Shown in pieces: positions 51,946-60,367 of a stretch of 64,000 bases of DNA (the first letter of the stretch is position 1; each line of letters opens with the position of its first letter). The DNA lies in NCBI RefSeq assembly GCF_011065405.1, contig NZ_CP047056.1, forward strand, positions 3,246,747-3,310,746, written 5' to 3'. Below the pieces are notes generated by a model. That model was given only the letters and a program-made list of their open reading frames with translations. It did not search any database and was not told the DNA's origin. Made by a program: the position numbers and the translations under genes. Source of the DNA: Succinivibrio dextrinosolvens. Its GTDB lineage: Bacteria; Pseudomonadota; Gammaproteobacteria; Enterobacterales; Succinivibrionaceae.

Positions 51946-52699
51946 CTTCCATCTCTACGTTTTTCATGCTCTTAATATTCTTTGGATAAACTAACATCCA
52001 TTCGCTAGAATAGGCAGGATTACTTATTCCGGTTGTCAGATACCGCTTTGAATTTCCGATCCTATCTTTACATATCTTTATAAAATCATTGCTTATGCCT
52101 AGTTCCATCTGAAATACACTAAAAATAAAACCGATCTTCTGATATAAAAAGGCACTGTCATATCCAACCAGATATTTTAATAATTTTGCTTCATTAATAC
52201 TGTTCACAGACAGAACACATGAAAGCACCTCTTCTAGTCCGGCGATTAAATTTATATCCTTTATGGAATCTGTTATCGATCGTTCCTTATCTGTAATCTT
52301 CACACCACCACTAAAATCGGGAACAACTATGCCTTCCTTCATCTGTCCTTTGACACAATGATAAGTGTACCCATCAAATTCAAAGTCATGAAAACGAGTC
52401 TCAGATCCGACATAAACCTCGTAGAAAACCTGATCAACAGTTCCATAATATTCAAAAGCAGAATGATGAGATACATACGAAGATGGAGTGATAGCACTGG
52501 CAATTTGGAATCTGTTCGCAACAGGTCCACCATTTTCTCCGCTCAAACAGGTATATAATCCATTGCGAATCTTTAATACCATATTTTCCTTCAGAAGCTT
52601 TCCTAATGCAGCCATTGCTGTACGTTCACTTGAATAAAAGCCATTTACCTCTTTAATGGAAAATGTGGGATATCGTAACAGTTCAAAATACAAGTTCAT
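51932..52699 (-). CDS. AbiEi-type antitoxin
   Basis: The protein has 255 residues from ATG 52699 (GAGCGAGG just upstream); an in-frame extension to 52798 runs through the promoter and is ignored. An N-terminal winged helix (about 1-50, KEVNGFYSSERTAMAALGKLL) is followed by the AbiEi core with YVSHHSAFEYYGTVDQV and ITDKERSITDSIKD. AbiEi antitoxins act through transcriptional repression and, in type IV systems, without direct binding to the toxin. Two direct repeats bracket its promoter and may be its operators. Confidence 0.88.
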   Translation of the reverse strand: MNLYFELLRYPTFSIKEVNGFYSSERTAMAALGKLLKENMVLKIRNGLYTCLSGENGGPVANRFQIASAITPSSYVSHHSAFEYYGTVDQVFYEVYVGSETRFHDFEFDGYTYHCVKGQMKEGIVVPDFSGGVKITDKERSITDSIKDINLIAGLEEVLSCVLSVNSINEAKLLKYLVGYDSAFLYQKIGFIFSVFQMELGISNDFIKICKDRIGNSKRYLTTGISNPAYSSEWMLVYPKNIKSMKNVEMEDATI

Positions 52700-52713
52700 A
52701 TCCTCGCTCCATG

Positions 52714-52822
52714 AAGTTAATTTTATGTCGTTCTTTACTCTATTATATGTATATTTCGTACATATTCTTAACTTATCAACACAAATTATCCTTGTCAAGT
52801 TAATTTTATGTACGTTTTTACT
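52714..52822. promoter_or_regulatory. abiE promoter bracketed by two direct repeats
   Basis: AAGTTAATTTTATGT occurs at 52714-52728 and 52797-52811, each followed by a CGTT/TTTACT-like half. Between them the minus strand has TATAAT (52742-52747) and TTAAGA (52766-52771) with an 18-nt spacer. One repeat copy lies on each side of the promoter, 83 bp apart, as expected for autorepression by AbiEi. Confidence 0.6.
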
Positions 52823-52974
52823 TTTTATTTTGTTGGTATCATACTTAATCTTAACAAATAAAACAGAAAGGACTCTATGAGAAGTCTAGACCGAAGATGT
52901 CTGAAAAGAAAACCGTAAGAAAATAGAAAGATTTCAATTTAAAAAGTTGTAAAGATTTTAAATGACCTTGGATG

Positions 52975-53202
52975 TTACTTATTCTGATTATGACCATAAG
53001 CCCTGTTTTTTTCATAGTTATTGTTATTGCTGTAGCCGTTAGTATTGTTATTGCCACTTGAACCTTTTGAGTCAAACATTTGCATTTCATTTACGACAAT
53101 TTCATTTAAAGCACGTTTTATGCCTTCTTTATTCTAGTACTGACGTGACTGAATCTTGCCCTCAACGTAAATCTTTGAGCCTTTGTGGAGATATTGTCCT
53201 AC
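52975..53202 (-). pseudogene. ssb: ssb remnant (C-terminal part)
   Basis: The minus strand from 53202 reads VGQYLHKGSKIYVEG then KIQSRQY, an in-frame TAG, NKEGIKRALNEIVVNEMQM and FDSKGSSGNNN..., the middle and C-terminal part of a single-strand DNA-binding protein. The Asn/Gly-rich tail ends in NQNK rather than the acidic DDDIPF-type tip. The stop codon inside the OB fold and the missing tip show it is dead. The sequence directly beyond the tnpB element at 54695-54703 encodes ADF, which joins to VGQYL in the register of real SSB, so the element interrupts this remnant. Confidence 0.8.
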
Positions 53203-53343
53203 GGTCAAATACCCTCGGATAAATCCGAGGGCTTGCTAGTCAGCATAATATAGGTACAAGCGATACCAATTGGTAATCTCCCTACACTGCCAGCATCATC
53301 GGACAATTGACAATGCCCGCTTTGAAAAAGAGTTTACTCTTAA
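53203..53343 (-). ncRNA. Predicted omega/re-RNA region and right end of the tnpB element
   Basis: This region of 141 nt follows the tnpB stop. Near its outer end lies the hairpin CCCTCGGAT (53212-53220) with ATCCGAGGG (53223-53231). In characterised TnpB systems the guide RNA is made from the tnpB 3' region and the right end, with the flank as guide. That flank here is the ssb remnant. The RNA itself is inferred. Confidence 0.4.
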
Positions 53344-54558
53344 TCAGTTATTATCCTTTTTGTATCTAGGATCCTTTTCTCCTGACAGCCATCTCTTTCC
53401 AAGATTCTGAATATTCATGGCTCCAACTCTGTCATCATTGGATTTATAGCCGCATGGGCAGCTATACAGATGTCTGTTATGATCTCTGCTCTGTTTGTGG
53501 ATCCTTCCACATACGGGACATCTCTGAGATGTGTATTTTGCACTTACCCTAAGTACTTCAGAACCCGTCTCTTGAGCTTTGTATTTTAGAAACTGCTCCA
53601 GCTGGTAGAAGCTCCAGCTTCTTAGGTCATACCTCTGTTTTGCTGTTCTTGAAAGATTGCGCTCATCAAAACTTACACCGGTTAAATCCTCAAGAATAAA
53701 CAGTGTATCTTTGCCATACTTCCTCACGAGTGTCTTTGATATCTGATGGTTTACATCTGACATCCAGCGGTTTTCTCGTCCGGATATAGCTTTTAGTCTT
53801 CGTCTTGCTGATTTTGTTCCTTTAGCCTGAAGCTCTCGTCTCAGCTCAAGGAATTTGTTTCGCTTTGTTGCAATCTTCTTTCCGCTTATAAATTCGGTCT
53901 TTCCTTCTTCATCATAGCTTACAGACAGAAAGCGTAAGCCTCTGTCTATTCCCACTATATGTTTTACATTCTCTTTTTTGAAATCTTCTTTTTCTCTGGT
54001 TACAGGAATATGCAGATACCATAGGCCTTTGAGTTTCACAAGCTTCGCTGTTCCAAATCTCCAGCTGCCATCAAAATATTCTTTGAAATGTTCTCTCTCA
54101 TAAGTACATTTGATCCTTTCTCCAAGAGTATTGATTGATAACAGACTTCCATTTTCAACAAAACTGTAATCTCTGTTGCGAACCAAATCTGTCTGTGGTC
54201 TGCTGAAAGACACCGGCTTAAAAAGCCATTCCAGTGTCTTTGGTATGCTCTGCCATTCGCCTTTCTCGTCTTTATAGCAGTATGGATGCTCTAAAAGCTG
54301 TTCTTTTACAGTTTTATATCTTGCAATAACTGTTTTAATGGATGACTGTGCAAGCTGAGATTTAAGTCTATACTTTCCTCTTATATCCCTGTACAGTACT
54401 TTATTGAGACTGAAGAAGTTCAAGTCAAAGGAATGGGTAAAAACGTATTCTGAAATAAAATTACATGCCTGTCGATACTGCTCCGTCATCTGACGTAACA
54501 GTGTTTCCTGTTCTGAAGGTACATTAATTCTTATTTTTAATGTTTTTGTAAATATCAA
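53344..54558 (-). CDS. tnpB: RNA-guided nuclease TnpB, copy 1
   Basis: From TTG 54558 the protein has 404 residues (GGAG lies 9 nt upstream; a TTG at 54573 would add five residues). The RuvC-like motifs are intact: VGIDRGLRFLSV, FILEDLTGV and SNDDRVGAMNI. The zinc ribbon is CPVCG...CPCGY. TnpB is a programmable nuclease guided by the element's own RNA. The protein looks functional, so the element may still cut the empty donor site although it lacks its own transposase. Confidence 0.92.
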   Translation of the reverse strand: MIFTKTLKIRINVPSEQETLLRQMTEQYRQACNFISEYVFTHSFDLNFFSLNKVLYRDIRGKYRLKSQLAQSSIKTVIARYKTVKEQLLEHPYCYKDEKGEWQSIPKTLEWLFKPVSFSRPQTDLVRNRDYSFVENGSLLSINTLGERIKCTYEREHFKEYFDGSWRFGTAKLVKLKGLWYLHIPVTREKEDFKKENVKHIVGIDRGLRFLSVSYDEEGKTEFISGKKIATKRNKFLELRRELQAKGTKSARRRLKAISGRENRWMSDVNHQISKTLVRKYGKDTLFILEDLTGVSFDERNLSRTAKQRYDLRSWSFYQLEQFLKYKAQETGSEVLRVSAKYTSQRCPVCGRIHKQSRDHNRHLYSCPCGYKSNDDRVGAMNIQNLGKRWLSGEKDPRYKKDNN

Positions 54559-54702
54559 AACAGTTTTCTCCAAGCCTTATAATCCCTATATTCTAACAGT
54601 TATTGTAAAGAAATTCTTTAAGATATATAGCCTGAGTTGGCAGAGCTCCGCCTCAGACTTAAGTCTGAGGTTTCCGCTCTGCTATTTTTTTGATGAAGTC
54701 TG

Positions 54703-54742
54703 CCCCAAAAAAAGACCATTGAACTTAACTGTCCAATGGTCT
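54703..54742 (-). terminator. Terminator of nhaC
   Basis: AGACCATTG (54713-54721) pairs perfectly with CAATGGTCT (54734-54742). The minus strand continues with a run of T. Confidence 0.85.
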
Positions 54743-54771
54743 CTTATTTTGAAATGTGTGTAAATCTACTA

Positions 54772-56346
54772 TTAGTCCGCTACTGAAGAATCATCAAATT
54801 TGATTTTTGTATTTTGCTTAATCTGTCTTGCATGAAGCATAAGTACACATACAAACATCAGAACAATAGCGGTTGATAAACTTGCAAACAGTGAGTGAGT
54901 AAAGCCTGCAACAATATAACCAATCAGAGCACAGAAAGCTACAAGCAGGGCATATGGCAGCTGTGTATATACATGTTCGATGTGAACACATCCAGAGCCT
55001 GCTGATGACAGAACTGTTGTGTCTGAAATAGGAGAGCAGTGATCTCCGAATACAGCACCTGCCAGAGTTGCAGATAATGATATGATTATCAGCTCTGACG
55101 AAGCAGGATCGATTGCCTGAGCAACCATTACCACGATAGGGATCAGAATGCCAAAAGTACCCCAGGCTGTACCGGTTGAGAATGACAGGAAGCCGGCGAT
55201 AACAAAAATTACAGCAGGAAGAATGGCTCCTACGAAACCGATATCATTCTGAACGATTGAGGAAATGAACTCAGGAGCCTGAAGTAAATCACGGGTTACA
55301 CCTGAAATTGTCCAGGCAAAGGTCAGAATCATATTTGCAGGGATCATTGCCTGAACACCACGTAATACACCATCCATAAACTCCTTTAATGAAAGAACCT
55401 TGCGGGTTACCAGCATCATGAAGGCTACGAAAAGGGCACAGGTAGAGGCTAATACCAGAGATAATGATGAATCTGTGTTACCGAAGGCACCACCCAGTGT
55501 GTGGAATGCTGCATCATCTCCCCAGTATCCGCCGATGTAGAGCATGAAGAAGATTGCAAATACAATCAGAGACAGCATTGGAACAATCATATCCCACATG
55601 GTGCCGTCACCCTTGATCTCCATATCAGTGGAGGTTTCCTGGTTTGATGTTGGCTTTGGAGAATTCTTAAGAGCAGTCTGCTCTGCCTTAAGCATAGGTC
55701 CGAAGTCAACGTTGAAAATACATACCAGCACCACCATTAGAATGGACATCAGTGCGTAGAAATTCCAAGGAATAGCTGCTACGAAAGCTCCTATATCGGA
55801 CTCAAAGGCTTTGGTTGCCTTTAGGTTAGAGCCTACAGCTGCAGCCCAGGATGAAATAGGGGCAATAATACAGATTGGAGCTGCAGTAGCATCAATAATA
55901 TAGGCAAGCTTTGCTCTTGAGATTCTGTATTTGTCTGTAATTGGTCTCATTACGGTACCAACAGTCAGACAGTTGAAATAGTCATCAATAAAGATAAATG
56001 CACCTAATGCGGAGGTTGACAGTAATGCGGAACGTCTGCCTTTGATTTTGGTGGTTGCCCAGTTTCCGTAAGCCTTTGAGGCTCCTGCCAGGTAAATTAC
56101 GTATACCAGTGCACCCAATAAAGAGCAGAATAAAACAATGTTTAGGTCAAATTTGTTTCCCATTACCTTTACAGTAGTCTGCAGTGTATCAATGACAACA
56201 TTGCCATCGGTTTTAAGAGTATAAATCAGAGTGCCTGAAAGAATACCCAATAGCAGAGAAGAGAATACTTCTTTAGTGATCAGAGCTAAAGCTACTGCAA
56301 TAACAGGAGGCAGCAGTGAAAGTGCCCCCACATAAACTGGATCCAT
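54772..56346 (-). CDS. Na+/H+ antiporter, NhaC family
   Basis: The protein has 524 residues from ATG 56346 (GGAGTAAAA upstream); an in-frame extension to 56388 is ignored. Twelve or so membrane helices include the family segments FIDDYFNCLTVGTVMRPI (about 118-135), DATAAPICIIAPISSWA and FGDHCSPISDTTVLSSAGS. The last of these is the inverted repeat of the first and carries the ion-binding residues. It exports Na+ (or lactate/malate-type substrates in some members). With the SSS and SstT Na+ symporters in this window it fits a sodium-based economy. Confidence 0.9.
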   Translation of the reverse strand: MDPVYVGALSLLPPVIAVALALITKEVFSSLLLGILSGTLIYTLKTDGNVVIDTLQTTVKVMGNKFDLNIVLFCSLLGALVYVIYLAGASKAYGNWATTKIKGRRSALLSTSALGAFIFIDDYFNCLTVGTVMRPITDKYRISRAKLAYIIDATAAPICIIAPISSWAAAVGSNLKATKAFESDIGAFVAAIPWNFYALMSILMVVLVCIFNVDFGPMLKAEQTALKNSPKPTSNQETSTDMEIKGDGTMWDMIVPMLSLIVFAIFFMLYIGGYWGDDAAFHTLGGAFGNTDSSLSLVLASTCALFVAFMMLVTRKVLSLKEFMDGVLRGVQAMIPANMILTFAWTISGVTRDLLQAPEFISSIVQNDIGFVGAILPAVIFVIAGFLSFSTGTAWGTFGILIPIVVMVAQAIDPASSELIIISLSATLAGAVFGDHCSPISDTTVLSSAGSGCVHIEHVYTQLPYALLVAFCALIGYIVAGFTHSLFASLSTAIVLMFVCVLMLHARQIKQNTKIKFDDSSVAD

Positions 56347-56522
56347 TTTTACTCCTGTTGGAAATTTTGCACCGCAATTATACATCATTTTGTATTTTAT
56401 GTCGTTTTTTGAGCAGTTTTGCTTTCAAACAATCCATTTTGGTGAAATTCAAGGAAATTCTAATGTGAATCGTAGTTTGACATCCTCCTCTTGCTGAAGC
56501 AAGATGATTCCTACTGCTGACA

Positions 56523-57812
56523 TTACTGTTCAGCTTCAGAGGGTTCACAGTGCTGACTCCTTTTGGAGTTCACTTCCTGTGCTAGCCGGGCGAGCCCCGC
56601 CCTTAGGATATTTCCCGCTGCATTTTCATCTGCATTAGCTGTATATCCACAGTTCGTACAGCAGAAATGAGCCTGAGTTCTGCGATTGTCTTTTGAGACA
56701 TGACCGCATTTAGGACAGGTTCTGCTGGTATTCTTTGGGTTAATCTGTAAAAAGATATGACCTCTCTTTTTCTGCTTGTATTCAAGCATCTTAAAGAATT
56801 GTCCCCAGCCTTCAGACAGAATTGAACGGTTAAGTCCTGACTTTGCTTTTACATTCTTACCAGGATTTAACAGGCTTCCTTTTGCACTTTTCGTCATATT
56901 CTTGATCTTCAGCTCCTCAGCAACAACTATAGCGTGGCTATTGCAAATCAGTGTGCTGAGCTTCTGATGACTGTCATTACGAATATTGGCTTTCTTCTGA
57001 TGAAGTCTGGAAATTCTCTTTATAAGTCTTAATCTTCTGTTAGAACCTTTCTTTTTATTTTTGAGCTGTCTCTGAACAATAGCTATCTTTTCATCAAGAC
57101 GGGTAAGCTCATTACTCTTTAGTGACTCTTCATAACGTCCGTCAGAGAAGGTGCAGAAGCGTACTGCTCCCATATCTATCCCCAAAGCATTATCAGACTC
57201 AGTCTCTAACATGGTTTTTAGATTTATCTCAGGTACTTCTATTTCTTTCTGGGTCTGTATAGATACATACCATTCTCCAGAAAAGAATGAGACGGTTACG
57301 TTCTTTATGTCTCCCTCTATATCTCTGGACTTTCTGTACCTTACAAAACCGGTCTTTGGAAGAAAGATCCTCTTATTCTTCTCATCCAGATTTATGCCCT
57401 GAGGAAATCTTATAGAGTTGTATCCGTTTTTGGTCTTGAATTGAGGATATCCGCCTTTACCTTTGAAGAACCTGCTAAAAGCACTATACAAGTCCTGCAT
57501 CTTTTGCTGCAGCACCTGAGAGTGCCCCTGAGTCTTGAGAAAGCTGTTTTCTTCCTCTGCCATCAGTTTATTAAGATCATATGTAAATGAAAATCTATTT
57601 ATAGGTCTTGGCTTTGGTACTAAAGAAACATCTTCTCCCCAGCATTTGGCAGATTCGATGTCTTCAAGATATTCCTTATATTCCTCATTTCTTCCTGTCA
57701 AGACCTGGTTCCATGCATATCTGGCAGAGCCGCAGAGCTGAAGTAATCTTCTCTGCTGTGCGCCATTAGGTCTTAACCTATATCTGTATGCCTGTTTCCA
57801 GTTGATATTCAT
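56523..57812 (-). CDS. tnpB: RNA-guided nuclease TnpB of a second IS605-type element
   Basis: The protein has 429 residues. An N-terminal helix-turn-helix region (YRYRLRPNGAQQRRLLQLCGSARYAWN) is followed by the RuvC motifs LGIDMGAVRFCTFSDG, IVVAEELKIKNMTK and NADENAAGNILRAGLA. The zinc ribbon has CPKCG and CTNCG. All catalytic acids are present. It is clearly a different lineage from the tnpB at 53344. Its partner tnpA is broken, so mobility would depend on a transposase encoded elsewhere. Confidence 0.92.
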   Translation of the reverse strand: MNINWKQAYRYRLRPNGAQQRRLLQLCGSARYAWNQVLTGRNEEYKEYLEDIESAKCWGEDVSLVPKPRPINRFSFTYDLNKLMAEEENSFLKTQGHSQVLQQKMQDLYSAFSRFFKGKGGYPQFKTKNGYNSIRFPQGINLDEKNKRIFLPKTGFVRYRKSRDIEGDIKNVTVSFFSGEWYVSIQTQKEIEVPEINLKTMLETESDNALGIDMGAVRFCTFSDGRYEESLKSNELTRLDEKIAIVQRQLKNKKKGSNRRLRLIKRISRLHQKKANIRNDSHQKLSTLICNSHAIVVAEELKIKNMTKSAKGSLLNPGKNVKAKSGLNRSILSEGWGQFFKMLEYKQKKRGHIFLQINPKNTSRTCPKCGHVSKDNRRTQAHFCCTNCGYTANADENAAGNILRAGLARLAQEVNSKRSQHCEPSEAEQ

Positions 57813-57878
57813 TTACGATGAAAGGACTCTAACAAGATTATTAACAATTGAAGATGATAGTATAAGAAAAAAACAGAA

Positions 57879-58139
57879 TTTTTGCACGGCCGACATTGTG
57901 TTTACAATTTGCATGTCCATCTGCTAGTCTGTTATCCTCCAAAAGTTACAACCTCAAAACAGGTTCAAGCTCTCAAAGGCTATTCGAGTCTAATTATCAG
58001 AAAAAAGAATTATCCCTCTATACAAAAAAATCTTTGGGGAAAAGCTCTTTGGTCACCATCCTATTTTGCATGCAGTTTTGGAGGAGCCTCAATTTCTATT
58101 ATTAGACAATATATAGAACAACAGACCACACCTGATTAG
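57879..58139 (+). pseudogene. tnpA: tnpA remnant (Y1 transposase) with internal deletion
   Basis: The frame encodes HGRHCVYNLHVHLLVCYPPK, then residues that end in LWGKALWSPSYFACSFGG and IIRQYIEQQ, the C-terminal half of IS200/IS605 TnpA. In intact TnpA the VYNLHYHLVF-type first strand and the DHVHLLV HUH strand are about 50 residues apart. Here they are fused, so a deletion has joined two similar HxHL segments. The HUH motif (HVHLL) and QYIEQQ remain but the fold is lost. Its codons are otherwise undamaged, so the deletion is fairly recent. Confidence 0.75.
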
Positions 58140-58335
58140 AAAATATCCATTTTCTAATCAGCACGGTTTATCCCCGCAGTAAACTGCGTGGTTTTAGCGT
58201 GCCTATTACTTGATAAAATAGTCGATTTGAGAAAATAACTCAGAAGAATCCTGAAAAGAGCATCTTAATATGGATATGGCAAAACTGATGTCGGTAGATA
58301 TGATTAAGGCGTCTAAGTAGACGCCTTGAGAATGG

Positions 58336-59205
58336 TTAGGCTTCTGAGAGAGAGGCCTGAGGCTTTGTCTCTGGAGTTTCCTTCCTAATATCCTCGCTCT
58401 GAACCTCTGTTTTTTGAGGATTTTCCTTTGCCTTCATCTCTTCCTGCTGGTTTTTAGCTTTTTCCATCTGAGCTTCGTTCAGTGTCTGCTGAGCTTCAGC
58501 TGCAACCTTTATATCCTGACCGGATGGTTGTGCGGGAGCTTTTGCAGCTTTGATTACGACCCTCATTTTTTCTATAGTTTTATCTGGATCGCTTTCCTTT
58601 GAAGTATCAATATTTACATGTCCGCCCACAGCATAGTCTTTGCCGTCCGGACCTTTCTTGAAATCATATACCGGTGCACTGGCATACTGACCACCAGCAT
58701 TTTGATGAGCTTTTTCATGGGTTCTGACTTCCTGATCTCTTTCTTTTAGCTTCTGTACTTCAGCCTGTTCTTCATCAGTAAGTTCTTCTCCATTGGATTT
58801 CTTGTCGTTTTCTTTTCCGACTTTCTGCTTATCCTTATCCTCTTTATTCTCTGGATCTGTCTTTACGTCCTGTTCTTCGCCGTCTTGCTCGGTATCGTTC
58901 TGTGCTGCCTTATCCTCTGGAAGCTCCTGACTCTTTACAACTTCTTTGGCTGCATCTTCAATGCTGATATTTCCAAACTGTCTGTAGGCCATCAGTGCTT
59001 TTGAACGATTCTTGGAGAATAGATCCTGATTTGAGTCATTCTGTGTTTTTTCTGAAAGGGTAACCACATCATCTAAGAGGGTATTCTTCTTTTTCTCATC
59101 ATCTTCACGGTTACCTACTAAGGACACAGCGGTATTGTGAGCCTGATATATTCTATTCTCAGACCCCTCAACGCTATTTAAATAGATAGTATTAACCAGT
59201 GACAT
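58336..59205 (-). CDS. SprA-related putative metalloprotease (CJM1_0395 type)
   Basis: The protein has 289 residues, with no signal peptide. The N-terminal half is highly charged and low complexity (about 85-150, Lys/Glu/Asp/Gln). The conserved core (about 150-235) has VRTHEKAHQNAGGQYASAP, in which HEKAH is an HExxH zinc motif, then DFKKGPDGKDYAVGGHVNID and KTIEKMRVVIKAAKAPAQPS. This is the signature of the SprA-related family (PF12118), whose function is not established. The C-terminal tail is again disordered and Gln/Glu-rich. It is single, between the IS605-type element and prs. Confidence 0.85.
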   Translation of the reverse strand: MSLVNTIYLNSVEGSENRIYQAHNTAVSLVGNREDDEKKKNTLLDDVVTLSEKTQNDSNQDLFSKNRSKALMAYRQFGNISIEDAAKEVVKSQELPEDKAAQNDTEQDGEEQDVKTDPENKEDKDKQKVGKENDKKSNGEELTDEEQAEVQKLKERDQEVRTHEKAHQNAGGQYASAPVYDFKKGPDGKDYAVGGHVNIDTSKESDPDKTIEKMRVVIKAAKAPAQPSGQDIKVAAEAQQTLNEAQMEKAKNQQEEMKAKENPQKTEVQSEDIRKETPETKPQASLSEA

Positions 59206-59298
59206 TTAAACACCTCTCCGTCTAACATCGTTAACGGACTTATGTTTAGAAAACTTTAATGGAAATGATGATATATTTGAGGAAAGAAGATTAAGATC

Positions 59299-59324
59299 AC
59301 AAAAAAGGTCTCCGAAGAGACCTT
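59299..59324 (-). terminator. Terminator of prs
   Basis: AAGGTCTC (59305-59312) pairs with GAGACCTT (59317-59324) around a tetraloop. TTTTTT follows on the minus strand. Confidence 0.9.
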
Positions 59325-59332
59325 CTCTGATA

Positions 59333-60277
59333 CTAGCCGAACATTACAGAAATAGATTCGTCGTTGTTAATACGGCGGATTGCTTCAGCAAGCATTGGTG
59401 CAAGAGAAACATATCTGAACTTACCGGTTGATTTTAGTTTCTCAGTTGCAGGAATACTGTTGGTAACAACAATCTCATCAATTACACTGTTCTTGATGTT
59501 ATCGTAGGCTTTTCCTGATAGAACTGGGTGAGTGCCGTAGGCAATAACCTTAGTTGCACCGCGGTCTTTTAATGCAGCTGCTGCCTTGCATAGGGTACCA
59601 CCGGTATCAATAATATCATCAACGATGATACATTCTCTGTCCTTAACATCACCAATCAGGTTCATAACCTCAGATACATTTGGCTTTGGACGACGTTTAT
59701 CAATGATAGCGATATCTGCATCGTTGAACAGTTTTGCAATAGCACGTGCTCTTACAACACCGCCCATATCAGGTGAAACGATACATGGATTGTTTAAAGA
59801 CAGGTTCTTCATGTCTTCAACAAAAAGATTTGATGAGTAGCAGTTGTCTACAGGTACATCAAAGAAGCCCTGAATCTGCTCTGCATGCAGGTCAACGGTT
59901 AAAACTCTGTCTACACCTACTGATGAAAGTAAATCTGCAACAACCTTAGCAGTGATAGGCACACGCTGTGAACGAACACGACGGTCCTGTCTTGCATAAC
60001 CAAAGTATGGAACAACTGCAGTAATACGACCTGCTGAAGCACGACGCAGTGCGTCAATCATCACTAACAGCTCCATCAGATTGTCATTGGTTGGTGCGCA
60101 GGTTGACTGAATGATAAAGGTATCACATCCACGAATACATTCATTGATCTGGATATGAACTTCACCATCAGAGAAAGTATCAACAGTAGCATCAGATAGA
60201 TTGGTGTATAAACATTTTGCAATTTCATTTGCAAGCTCTGGAGTAGCATTTCCAGAGAAGAGTTTTAAGTCTGACAT
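59333..60277 (-). CDS. prs: Ribose-phosphate pyrophosphokinase
   Basis: The protein has 314 residues; E. coli Prs has 315. Key motifs are YARQDRR (about 96-102), [12 protein letters not shown] (about 128-139), the catalytic KRRP flexible loop (about 194-197) and the PRPP-binding [10 protein letters not shown] (about 219-228). It makes PRPP for nucleotide, His and Trp synthesis. A TATAAT lies on the minus strand at 60316-60321 with a poor -35. The IS4-type element ends at 60368, only about 25-30 bp behind that -35. Confidence 0.96.
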   Translation of the reverse strand: MSDLKLFSGNATPELANEIAKCLYTNLSDATVDTFSDGEVHIQINECIRGCDTFIIQSTCAPTNDNLMELLVMIDALRRASAGRITAVVPYFGYARQDRRVRSQRVPITAKVVADLLSSVGVDRVLTVDLHAEQIQGFFDVPVDNCYSSNLFVEDMKNLSLNNPCIVSPDMGGVVRARAIAKLFNDADIAIIDKRRPKPNVSEVMNLIGDVKDRECIIVDDIIDTGGTLCKAAAALKDRGATKVIAYGTHPVLSGKAYDNIKNSVIDEIVVTNSIPATEKLKSTGKFRYVSLAPMLAEAIRRINNDESISVMFG

Positions 60278-60367
60278 AGATTATCTCTAAATGTGATAAG
60301 TTGAAGGATGTGCATATTATACTCCTCTAGTTTTGCATTTCGATTTTAACTAAAAATCGGCTAATAA

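Larger units (their letters stand above)
53203..54694 (-). mobile_element. IS200/IS605-family element with tnpB only (IS1341 type), copy 1
   Basis: The left end is fixed by comparison with copy 2 at 63310: the two are nearly identical from ATCAAAAAAATAGC inward and unrelated further out, apart from TTC. The left-end hairpin CCTCAGACTTAAGTCTGAGG is at 54651-54670, inside a larger GCAGAG...CTCTGC stem. The right end is placed at 53203 because the flanking ssb frame resumes there. The length is about 1492 bp, with an uncertainty of about 3 bp at each end. No tnpA is present. Confidence 0.8.
56477..58205 (-). mobile_element. IS605-type element with tnpB and a collapsed tnpA
   Basis: tnpB runs leftwards and a tnpA remnant rightwards, the divergent IS605 layout. 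The tnpB-side end carries the hairpin TCTTGCTGAAGCAAGA (56490-56505) and ends in GAGGATGTCAA on the minus strand, a typical right end, at 56477. The tnpA-side end carries the hairpin CGCAGTAAACTGCG (58175-58188) and stops near GTTTTAGCGTGCC; that border is uncertain by some tens of bases. It is unrelated in sequence to the 53203 element. Confidence 0.7.
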
